From Pseudomonadota bacterium (GTDB lineage: Bacteria; Pseudomonadota; Alphaproteobacteria; Rickettsiales; UBA1997), in the NCBI GenBank assembly GCA_009921385.1, contig RFXY01000066.1, positions 1-6,086 on the forward strand: 6,086 nucleotides of DNA, written 5' to 3'. A model generated the notes under the pieces. It saw nothing but the letters and a program-made list of their open reading frames with translations. It made no database searches and was not told where the DNA came from. Within the stretch, counting starts at the first letter, position 1. Each line of letters opens with the position of its first letter. This document shows, piece by piece, positions 1 to 5,401 of the stretch. Both the position numbers and the translations under genes were made by a program.

Positions 1-138
1 ACAGACACGGACAAATTTACATACGGATTTAATATTACATCGCTAATCGAATTATTGCGTAATAATCACAAGATATCTAATCCATACAACAGGACGCCTA
101 TTACCAAAAAACAGCAAAATAACATAATTTCTGTTTGA
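1..138 (+). CDS. C-terminal end of an unidentified protein (5' part outside window), giant-virus-like motif
   Basis: Frame 1 is open from the first base to a TGA at 136-138, giving 45 residues with no start codon, so this is the tail of a gene lying mostly to the left. The residues include YGFNITSLIELLRNN, then NPYNRTPI about six residues later, then a basic and Asn/Gln-rich end. The pattern Y-G/A-F-D/N-I-x-S-L, about 15 residues, N-P-Y-x-R-x-P/I matches what I remember of a short recurrent domain in nucleocytoplasmic large DNA virus (mimivirus-like) proteins and some protist proteins. That is recollection, not a search result. It is not infC, the usual gene upstream of rpmI. Composition alone does not separate it from its neighbours. 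I am fairly confident that it is coding, but not of any function. Confidence 0.5.
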   Translation, partial: TDTDKFTYGFNITSLIELLRNNHKISNPYNRTPITKKQQNNIISV

Positions 139-154
139 TTGATGGGTTATAAAT

Positions 155-180
155 ATTTAACACAAGTTAAAGTGTTAAAT
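155..180. repeat. 9-bp perfect inverted repeat in rpmI leader (terminator or regulatory hairpin)
   Basis: ATTTAACAC at 155-163 pairs perfectly with GTGTTAAAT at 172-180 across an 8-base loop. A T-rich stretch (TATTTTTC) follows shortly after. Only three of nine pairs are G-C, so as an intrinsic terminator for the upstream gene it would be weak. It could equally be an operator or a leader hairpin for the ribosomal-protein operon. Two TATAAA boxes flank it (148-153 and 198-203), but neither has a convincing -35 partner, so I do not call a promoter separately. Confidence 0.4.
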
Positions 181-216
181 TACCTATTTTTCTGCAATAT
201 AAAACAAAATAAAAAC

Positions 217-420
217 ATGCCAAAAGTTAAAACTAACAGCAGTGCCAAAAAAAGATTCCGTATCACTGGCACTGGCAAAATATCTTATAAACAAGCCGGT
301 AAGAGGCACAATCTTAACAAAAAAAGCCAAAGACAAATAAGAAATCTCAGAAAATCTGCTATTTTGTCCGAAGGTCATTCTGCTAGCATTTTAAAGTTCA
401 AAATGCCATATAGTCGTTAA
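217..420 (+). CDS. rpmI: 50S ribosomal protein L35
   Basis: This encodes the small basic protein L35 (bL35) of the large ribosomal subunit. The 67-residue product begins MPKVKTNSSAKKRFRITGTG and continues with KQAGKRH and RQIRNLRK, the diagnostic L35 pattern (MPKxKTxSSAKKRFxxTGTGK, then GKRH, then IRNLR), and matches the usual family length of about 65. The reading frame is open further upstream to ATGs at 139 and 142, but the family starts at MPK, so ATG 217 is chosen. There is no Shine-Dalgarno sequence: the 20 bases before the ATG are almost all A with a few C and T. It lies 24 bases before rplT, the conserved partner. infC, which usually precedes it, is missing here. Confidence 0.97.
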   Translation: MPKVKTNSSAKKRFRITGTGKISYKQAGKRHNLNKKSQRQIRNLRKSAILSEGHSASILKFKMPYSR

Positions 421-444
421 TTTCAATCTTATTATTTTTAGTTT

Positions 445-807
445 ATGAGTAGAGTAAAAAAAGGTGTTGTCAAAAAAGCCAGACACAAAAAAATCTTAAA
501 AATGGCCAAAGGCTACCGCGGAAGAGCAAAAAATTGTTTTAGAGTAGCTATTGAAAAAGTAGAAAAAGCCCTGCAATATGCCTATCGCGACCGTAAAGTC
601 AGAAAAAGAGATATGAGAGGCTTGTGGATTCAGCGAATCAATGCCGCAGTTCGTCAACAAAACTTAATTTATTCGCAATTTATTAATGGCTTAAAACTTG
701 CCAAAATCGATCTTGATCGTAAAGTTCTTGCCGATTTGGCGGTTCATCAGCCAGAAACTTTTATTAGCATTGTAGAAAAAGTTAAAAAAGCTCTAAATTT
801 ATCTTAA
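445..807 (+). CDS. rplT: 50S ribosomal protein L20
   Basis: L20 (bL20) is a 23S rRNA-binding protein needed early in large-subunit assembly, and in several bacteria it represses its own operon. The 120-residue product has the full family pattern: [72 protein letters not shown] and [10 protein letters not shown]. It is full length with the usual lysine/arginine-rich N-terminal half. The start at 445 has no Shine-Dalgarno sequence (TTATTTTTAGTTT precedes it). In most bacteria, including alphaproteobacteria, pheS-pheT follows. Here a DUF2628 gene begins six bases after the stop, so the conserved rpmI-rplT-pheST order is broken. Confidence 0.98.
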   Translation: MSRVKKGVVKKARHKKILKMAKGYRGRAKNCFRVAIEKVEKALQYAYRDRKVRKRDMRGLWIQRINAAVRQQNLIYSQFINGLKLAKIDLDRKVLADLAVHQPETFISIVEKVKKALNLS

Positions 808-813
808 TTATAA

Positions 814-1242
814 ATGATAGGCTATAATGCTTTATTAAAACACAATAATCATGGTCAAGTAGAAGAGCTTTTAGTTATTAAAGAAAGCTCTTTTTCTTGG
901 TCGGTTTTTTTCTTCGGCATTTTTTGGTTTTTATATCAAAAAATGTGGCAAGAAAGCTTGTTTTATCTTGGCAATATCGCTGTTATTTTGGTTTTATGTA
1001 AATTACTGCATATTAATTATCTTTATTTGTTAATTCTGTTTCACCTAATGATAGGTCTTAATGCCTATAACTGGAAGTGCAATTATTTGCAAAATAAATT
1101 AAAATATAATTATGTTGGGCTTTTTTTTGCCAAAAATGATTTTGAAGCATTGCAAATGGTCATAAAAAGCAAAACATATTTTGATTTTTCGTTTATTAAA
1201 GCTAAAAACTTTCAAAAAATTAAATTCTTCAATAAGAAATGA
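814..1242 (+). CDS. DUF2628 family membrane protein
   Basis: This is a small integral membrane protein of unknown function, 142 residues. The segment VIKESSFSWSVFFFGIFWFL (21-40), followed by YQKMW, matches the DUF2628 signature of a short soluble start, then ESFSW-x-AFFFGxxW-LYxxMW. The later GLNAYNWK (81-88) and NYVGLFFAKNDFEALQM (99-115) match the family's G-x-x-AxxWR and GxxxAxDxxEA elements. Hydrophobic stretches at about 29-40, 49-62 and 67-81 suggest two or three membrane passes. The C-terminus is rich in Lys, Phe and Asn. It overlaps hisH by ATGA (1239-1242), so translation is probably coupled. In alphaproteobacteria this family is often found among hisB-hisH-hisA-hisF, usually after hisH; here it precedes hisH. 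No enzymatic role can be inferred. Confidence 0.85.
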   Translation: MIGYNALLKHNNHGQVEELLVIKESSFSWSVFFFGIFWFLYQKMWQESLFYLGNIAVILVLCKLLHINYLYLLILFHLMIGLNAYNWKCNYLQNKLKYNYVGLFFAKNDFEALQMVIKSKTYFDFSFIKAKNFQKIKFFNKK

Positions 1243-1874
1243 AATTAACTATCATAGATTACGGTGCCGGCAATGTTGAATCGGTATTCAATGCCCTAAA
1301 AACTGTCTCATCTAACAATGATATCGAAATTATTATTTCTAACAAAATTTCTGATCTCAAATCGTCTAATTATTTTTTATTACCTGGGGTTGGTGCTTTT
1401 GGCGACTGTATGCAGGGCTTGCGAAACATTGAGGGCTTTGTTTCTGAGCTAAGAAATCAAGTATTAAATTTTAAAAAACCATTTTTAGCAATTTGTGTTG
1501 GTATGCAAGTTTTAGCATCTATAGGTTTTGAAAATGGCGAACATCAAGGCTTGAATTTTATTAATGGCAGAGTAGAAAAAATCATCGAACCAAACTTAAA
1601 AGTGCCACATATGGGCTGGAACAATCTTGTTGTGAAAAACAATAAACATCCTATTTTAAAAAACATTGGTAATGGTAATGATTTTTATTTTGCCAATTCT
1701 TTTCATTTTATTTGCCAAAACGACAACAATTTATTGGCTTATGCCGAATATGGCAACACCAAAATTAGTGCGGTTATTGCTAAAGATAACATTGTTGGGG
1801 CACAATTTCATCCCGAAAAAAGTGGTGAAATTGGTTTGCAATTTTTAAATAATTTCTTGAATTGGCGCCCATAA
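1239..1874 (+). CDS. hisH: Imidazole glycerol phosphate synthase, glutamine amidotransferase subunit HisH
   Basis: HisH hydrolyses glutamine and channels ammonia to HisF, which makes imidazole glycerol phosphate and AICAR in histidine synthesis. The 211-residue protein is full length. It begins with the class I amidotransferase strand TIIDYGAGNVESVFNAL, has the oxyanion loop LPGVGAFGDCMQGL (48-61), the nucleophile Cys86 in PFLAICVGMQ (family consensus GICLGMQ), the HMGWN motif (124-128), YFANSFHF (150-157; the family usually has YFVHSY), and His191/Glu193 in GAQFHPEKSG. The catalytic triad Cys86-His191-Glu193 is therefore intact. The start overlaps the DUF2628 stop by four bases and nadA follows after 15. 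No hisF, hisA or other histidine gene is in view, so the partner must be elsewhere, or HisH may serve a related HisF-like partner, as in the acetamidino-sugar pathways. Confidence 0.95.
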   Translation: MKLTIIDYGAGNVESVFNALKTVSSNNDIEIIISNKISDLKSSNYFLLPGVGAFGDCMQGLRNIEGFVSELRNQVLNFKKPFLAICVGMQVLASIGFENGEHQGLNFINGRVEKIIEPNLKVPHMGWNNLVVKNNKHPILKNIGNGNDFYFANSFHFICQNDNNLLAYAEYGNTKISAVIAKDNIVGAQFHPEKSGEIGLQFLNNFLNWRP

Positions 1875-1889
1875 TCGCTCATAATTGAT

Positions 1890-2846
1890 ATGATAAATTT
1901 TCCTTCCAATTTACAGCAAGCAATATTAGATCTAAAAAAACAAAACAATAGTATTATTCTTGCTCATTTTTACCAAAACAGCGAAATACAAGATATTGCC
2001 GATTTTGTGGGCGATTCTCTTGATTTATCAAGAAAGGCTCTGCACAACGATGCCAATCAAATTGTTTTTTGTGGAGTTAAATTTATGGCAGAGGTGGCAA
2101 AAATCTTGTCTCCTCATAAACAAGTTTTAATTCCCGATATAAAAGCGGGTTGCAGTCTCGAAGACTCTTGCCAACCGGCAGAGTTTGCTCATTTTCGCTC
2201 TCTGCATCCAAAAGCAATCGCCGTCACCTACATCAATTGCTCTGCCGAAATTAAAGCACTTTCCGACATTATTGTCACTTCCACTAATGCTAAAAAAATT
2301 ATCGAGCAAATTCCTGCCGATCAAGAAATTATTTTTGCTCCCGATCAACATTTAGGCAGATTTATCGCTCAACAAACTAAAAGAAATCTTATTTTGTGGC
2401 AAGGCAGTTGCTTGGTTCACGAAAGATTTAGCGAAAAAGAACTGGTCAAGCTCACTGTAAAACACCCTTTGGCAAAAGTTATTGCCCATCCAGAATGCCC
2501 AGAAAGCCTTTTAAACTATGCTCATCACATCGGCTCAACCTCTTCTTTGCTTAATTATGTCAAGCAAAATATTGGTGCCGAATTTATTGTGCTAACCGAG
2601 CCAAATATTATTCATCAAATGAAAATAATTAACCCATCTGCTATTTTTTATGATTGCCCTTTTGTCAACACCACCGGCTGTTCTGCTTGCAACACTTGCC
2701 CTTATATGCAACTTAATAGTTTAGAAAAAATCTATTTAGCTATGAAAGACATTAAGCAATCTAGCTTTGGAGCAGAAATAATTTTATCTCCACAATTAAT
2801 TACTTCTGCCAGAAAACCTTTAGAAAAAATGTTAGCAATGTCATAA
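1890..2846 (+). CDS. nadA: Quinolinate synthase NadA
   Basis: NadA condenses iminoaspartate (from NadB) with dihydroxyacetone phosphate to quinolinate for de novo NAD synthesis, using an oxygen-sensitive [4Fe-4S] cluster. The 318-residue protein is full length. Motifs in order are ILAHFYQNSEIQDIADFVGD (23-42), LSRKA, VFCGVKFMAEVAKIL (59-73), PDIKAGCSLEDSC with Cys88, VTYINCSAEIKA, FAPDQHLGRFIA, WQGSCLVHERF, AHPECPES with Cys203, HIGSTSS, and TGCSACNTCPYM with Cys264, Cys267 and Cys270. Cys88, Cys203 and one Cys of the CxxCxxC group, by analogy the last, are the expected cluster ligands. ATG 1890 is 15 bases after hisH and has no Shine-Dalgarno sequence. nadB and nadC are not in view. Confidence 0.97.
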   Translation: MINFPSNLQQAILDLKKQNNSIILAHFYQNSEIQDIADFVGDSLDLSRKALHNDANQIVFCGVKFMAEVAKILSPHKQVLIPDIKAGCSLEDSCQPAEFAHFRSLHPKAIAVTYINCSAEIKALSDIIVTSTNAKKIIEQIPADQEIIFAPDQHLGRFIAQQTKRNLILWQGSCLVHERFSEKELVKLTVKHPLAKVIAHPECPESLLNYAHHIGSTSSLLNYVKQNIGAEFIVLTEPNIIHQMKIINPSAIFYDCPFVNTTGCSACNTCPYMQLNSLEKIYLAMKDIKQSSFGAEIILSPQLITSARKPLEKMLAMS

Positions 2847-2848
2847 AA

Positions 2849-3049
2849 ATGCAAATACTCTTAAACGGCGAACAAACCATTATCAACAACAACACAAGCA
2901 TTAGCGATTTGTTGCAACAATTCAATCTTGATACCACCAAAGTGGCGGTAGAATTAAATCAAAATTTAGTTTTTCACCATGATTTTAACCACACCATCAT
3001 TGTCCAAAACGATATCATTGAAATAGTTCATTTTATTGGCGGGGGTTAA
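2849..3049 (+). CDS. thiS: Thiamine biosynthesis sulfur carrier protein ThiS
   Basis: ThiS is a ubiquitin-like carrier. Its C-terminal Gly-Gly is adenylated, then thiocarboxylated, and donates sulfur to the thiazole made by ThiG. The 66-residue product has the family layout: a first strand MQILLNGEQ, a helix SISDLLQQFNLD (18-29), VAVELNQNLV (33-42), and the signature end NDIIEIVHFIGGG, terminating in the required GG. Length and end match ThiS rather than MoaD (MoaD is about 80 residues and has a different body). The start lies two bases after the nadA stop, with no Shine-Dalgarno sequence, so coupled translation is likely. thiG and thiF do not follow, which is unusual, since thiS is normally next to thiG. 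Confidence 0.9.
   Translation: MQILLNGEQTIINNNTSISDLLQQFNLDTTKVAVELNQNLVFHHDFNHTIIVQNDIIEIVHFIGGG
3041..3045 (+). promoter_or_regulatory. SD-like GGGGG supporting the TTG start of the YggS gene
   Basis: Five consecutive G residues end nine bases before the TTG at 3055. They can pair with the CCUCC of 16S rRNA using one G-U wobble. The other protein starts of this strand lack any purine-rich ribosome site, so this one may compensate for the weak start codon. The same bases encode the Gly-Gly end of ThiS, so the match may be accidental. Confidence 0.35.
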
Positions 3050-3054
3050 AAATA

Positions 3055-3720
3055 TTGACTACTTTTGTAAAAAATTATTTTGACCATAAAATTGCCGAAA
3101 TATTTAAAAATCATCACCTACCAAATAAGCCAGTAAAAATTGTGGCTGTAAGCAAAACTATGCCTGAAGAAAAAATTACATCTGCAATCAATGCAGGCTA
3201 TACTTGCTTTGCCGAAAATTATTTGCAAGAAGCTCAACAAAAATGGCCAAAAATCTTGATGCAAAATCAACATTTAGAACTGCAATTTATCGGCAATTTA
3301 CAGGGCAATAAAATCAAAGAAATTGTCGGTTTGTTTCATACTGTCGCCACTTTAAATAGCAAAAAAAATGCCCTTCTCCTAAAAAAAGAAATTGATAAAC
3401 AACAAAAAAAACTGGCTATTTTTATTCAAGTAAACATTGGCTCTGAACCGCAAAAACAAGGGATTTTACCCACAGAAATATTTGATTTTTATAGTTTTTG
3501 TCAAGAAATATCTCTGCCAATTGCTGGCCTTATGTGCATTCCGCCCATCACCAAACAGCCCGCTCCTTATTTTGCCTTGATGCAAAAAATAGCCAATCAA
3601 CTAGATTTGTCAGAACTTTCTATGGGTATGTCGGCTGATTTTCAATATGCCTTACCACTTGGTGCCACCCAAATTCGAATTGGGCAAGCCATTTTTGGCG
3701 AGCGAAACAAGGCTGTCTAG
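3055..3720 (+). CDS. YggS/PROSC family pyridoxal phosphate homeostasis protein
   Basis: This is a single-domain PLP-binding TIM-barrel protein of the YggS/PLPBP family. It has no known catalytic reaction and is thought to buffer free PLP and affect amino-acid and keto-acid balance. Of its 221 residues, VKIVAVSKT (27-35) holds the PLP-binding Lys34. Then come FAENYLQEAQQKW (52-64), LQFIGNLQGNK (76-86), IQVNIGSEPQKQGI (124-137), GLMCIPP (158-164), LSMGMSADFQYAL (188-200) and the phosphate-binding end GATQIRIGQAIFGER (203-217). TTG 3055 is chosen because the frame closes at a TGA at 3019-3021, there is no ATG between, and the first internal Met (36) lies beyond the catalytic lysine. It starts five bases after thiS, closing the apparent operon. 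Its stop is immediately followed by a minus-strand stop. Confidence 0.93.
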   Translation: MTTFVKNYFDHKIAEIFKNHHLPNKPVKIVAVSKTMPEEKITSAINAGYTCFAENYLQEAQQKWPKILMQNQHLELQFIGNLQGNKIKEIVGLFHTVATLNSKKNALLLKKEIDKQQKKLAIFIQVNIGSEPQKQGILPTEIFDFYSFCQEISLPIAGLMCIPPITKQPAPYFALMQKIANQLDLSELSMGMSADFQYALPLGATQIRIGQAIFGERNKAV

Positions 3721-3804
3721 CTAATATAGTTTCCAATCTCCTTCTTGATTATTCATATAGCTAGACCAGGGTTTTACAACAACAGTTTTTGGTAAATTTT
3801 TACT
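3721..3804 (-). pseudogene. C-terminal remnant of an unidentified gene, cut off by the foldback element
   Basis: On the minus strand, 27 codons run open to a TAG (complement of 3721-3723) and contain VVVKPWSSYMNNQEGDW. The two Trp, the mixed composition and the lack of simple repeats look like real protein rather than noise in this AT-rich sequence. Upstream, the frame runs into the foldback element at 3807 and meets a TAA (complement of 3832-3834) nine codons inside it. Past that stop, the same frame is again open through about 32 codons within the element (containing ANATTRYVEYVAKNSQNF). I cannot identify the family. The simplest reading is the 3' end of a gene truncated by the element. Its stop directly abuts that of the YggS gene, so the two are convergent. 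Confidence 0.3.
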
Positions 3805-3806
3805 AT

Positions 3807-4000
3807 GGCACTGTTGAATTCCAAATTTGTTTTAATTTTTTGCTAGTTTTGAGGAGAAATTTTGGCTATTTTTAGCCACATATTCAACATATCGTGTTGT
3901 TGCGTTAGCACAACTGAAAGTTATATCATACTAAAAATAGCAGAAATTTATACCAAAAATGGCAAATAAAGTAAAATATAATTTGGGATGCAACAGTGCC
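3807..4000. mobile_element. 194-bp foldback (MITE-like) palindromic element with IS26-like tips
   Basis: The outer ends are inverted repeats: GGCACTGTTG is identical at both tips, and 19 of the first 21 bases match between the two ends. The match continues inward. Laying the reverse complement of the right arm on the left arm gives roughly 73% identity over about 70 bases with one single-base offset, and ends in an exact 11-bp pair (GCTATTTTTAG at 3865-3875, CTAAAAATAGC at 3931-3941). The left arm also holds a small hairpin, TGGCTA/TAGCCA at 3863-3878. The right tip GGCACTGTTGCA equals the first 12 of the 14 bases of the IS26 (IS6 family) terminal repeat. No transposase fits in 194 bp, so this is non-autonomous. 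No clear target duplication is seen. Rickettsia palindromic elements are a comparable class. Confidence 0.6.
3977..3982 (+). promoter_or_regulatory. Candidate -10 box for tRNA-Arg, inside the foldback element
   Basis: A perfect TATAAT lies 23 bases before the tRNA's first base, which would place transcription start near 3989-3990 and leave a leader of about 16 bases. No good -35 hexamer is found at 16-18 bases spacing (the sequence there is CAAAAAT), so the assignment rests on the -10 box and its position. If it is real, the mobile element supplies the tRNA promoter. Confidence 0.35.
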
Positions 4001-4005
4001 TTTAA

Positions 4006-4082
4006 GCACCCGTAGCTCAACTGGATAGAGTATCTGACTACGGATCAGAAGGTTAGGGGTTCAAATCCTCTCGGGTGCGCCA
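4006..4082 (+). tRNA. tRNA-Arg (anticodon ACG), CCA encoded
   Basis: It folds as a complete cloverleaf. The acceptor stem is GCACCCG (4006-4012) with CGGGTGC (4072-4078), the discriminator is G4079 and CCA is at 4080-4082. The D arm is GCTC/GAGT, the anticodon stem TCTGA/TCAGA with loop CTACGGA, and the T arm AGGGG-TTCAAAT-CCTCT with one G-U pair. The loop gives anticodon ACG, whose A34 is normally deaminated to inosine by TadA so that it reads CGU, CGC and CGA arginine codons. It starts five bases after the foldback element and ends 29 bases before folC, so tRNA and folC may be cotranscribed. Confidence 0.97.
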
Positions 4083-4111
4083 CTTCTTTATTTGCTTGGC
4101 TATTTTAATTT

Positions 4112-5401
4112 ATGGTCTATTTACCGCATTGGCCAATACCCTCTACCTTAGGCAACAGAAAAATCAATTACGAAACAGTTTTTGCCAGAATGCTTCCAGT
4201 TTTAAACAAACTTGGCAATCCGCATTGCAAACTGCCCCCAGTTATTCATATTGCAGGCACCAACGGCAAAGGCTCAATTACCGCTTTGTTGGCAAAAATT
4301 TTTCAAGTCGCAAAATATAAGGCCAGCATTTACACTTCACCGCACCTGCTTCATTGCAACGAAAGAATTGTGTTAAATCAGCAGATGATTGATAATAATC
4401 ATTTGTATGCCACCTTGGAAGAAGTTCGGCTTGCCAGCCAAAATCACGATCTCACTTTTATGGAAAGCTTTACCATCGCTGGTTTTTTAGCTTTTTCGCA
4501 AAGTAAATCAGATGTGTTAATTGTAGAGTGCGGAATGGGCGGGCGAATTGACGCCACCAACATTATAGAGCAAAAACTTGCCACCATCATTTCTTCTATC
4601 TCGCACGATCATCAAGAATATTTAGGCAACACCTTAGCCGAAATCGCTTGGCAAAAAACCTGCATTGCCAGAAAAAACACCCCGCTAATTGTGGCGAAAC
4701 AAAACACAACAGAAGTCAATCAAACAATCAACGAAGTCTCTAAAAAACTAGAAAGTCTCACCTATTTTTATGGGCAAGATTTTGAGATAAACATCGATAC
4801 AGATGGTAGTTTTGATTTTTATTGGCAACAAGAAAATATTTTGCCCCAACTGCCCCAGCCAAGTTTGCTTGGCAAACATCAATACGATAATTTTTCGGCC
4901 GGTTTGGCTTGCATTATGGCAATTAGCCGTGATTTTTATTTCACTTATGAACATTTAGCCAAGGCAATTGCCACCGTTTTTTGGCCTGCTCGTTTGCAAA
5001 AAATCAACAATCATCTTTTGGCTTTTTTGCCTAAACACAGCCAGCTATGGTTTGACGGAGCCCATAACCAAGGAGGGGCTTTGGCTTTGGCAGAATGGCT
5101 AGCCAGCCAAAACGATTTTGCCGACAATTGCAAATTTGTGTTGTGCGGTTTTAGCAAAAACAAATGCAAGCCCGAATTTTTGTTGGCACTAAAACAATTT
5201 CAACTACTTGCCATAAGAGTTGGTAAAGAACCCTACCCCGAATCAAGCCAAACCATTGCCAGCATTGGCAAACAAAACAATCTCAACATTATTGATGCCT
5301 GCAATCTCATCTCAGCTTTGCAACACATTCAACCACAGCCACAACCCTGCTTGGTTGTGGTTTGCGGATCTTTGCACTTTGCCTTAGAGTTGCTAGCATA
5401 A
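4112..5401 (+). CDS. folC: Bifunctional dihydrofolate synthase/folylpolyglutamate synthase FolC
   Basis: This ATP-dependent Mur-ligase-like enzyme adds glutamate to dihydropteroate and then further glutamates to folates. The 429-residue product is full length. It has the P-loop HIAGTNGKGS (46-55), TSPHLLHCNERI (75-86), the Mg/folate loop region VECGMGGRIDATN (138-150), SSISHDHQEYLGNTLAEIAWQK (161 onward) around the lysine expected to be carbamylated (Lys182), LLGKHQYDNFSAG (252-264), WPARLQ (291-296), the C-terminal domain motif WFDGAHNQGG (313-322), CGFSKNK and the closing CGSLHFALEL. In many homologues EK precedes the AGI loop; here it is QKTCI, a mild deviation. ATG 4112 is the first start after an in-frame TAA at 4106-4108, and it has no Shine-Dalgarno sequence. 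Its 3' end overlaps the convergent minus-strand gene by nine bases. Confidence 0.96.
   Translation: MVYLPHWPIPSTLGNRKINYETVFARMLPVLNKLGNPHCKLPPVIHIAGTNGKGSITALLAKIFQVAKYKASIYTSPHLLHCNERIVLNQQMIDNNHLYATLEEVRLASQNHDLTFMESFTIAGFLAFSQSKSDVLIVECGMGGRIDATNIIEQKLATIISSISHDHQEYLGNTLAEIAWQKTCIARKNTPLIVAKQNTTEVNQTINEVSKKLESLTYFYGQDFEINIDTDGSFDFYWQQENILPQLPQPSLLGKHQYDNFSAGLACIMAISRDFYFTYEHLAKAIATVFWPARLQKINNHLLAFLPKHSQLWFDGAHNQGGALALAEWLASQNDFADNCKFVLCGFSKNKCKPEFLLALKQFQLLAIRVGKEPYPESSQTIASIGKQNNLNIIDACNLISALQHIQPQPQPCLVVVCGSLHFALELLA

Noticed and set aside
139..216. N-terminal extension of L35 from ATGs at 139/142
   Set aside because: The L35 family begins at MPK (217); the extra 26 residues resemble no part of the family and cover the leader hairpin.
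3718..3761. Terminator hairpin after yggS using TAGCTA at both ends
   Set aside because: The six-base AT-rich stem with a long loop and no following T run is too weak to call.
3799..4008. 8-bp target duplication flanking the foldback element
   Set aside because: TTTACTAT on the left and TTTAAGCA on the right share only the first four bases; not a convincing duplication.
4075..4320. Plus-strand ORF across the tRNA 3' end and the folC N-terminus
   Set aside because: It starts inside the tRNA and lies out of frame over the conserved FolC P-loop; it is a shadow frame.
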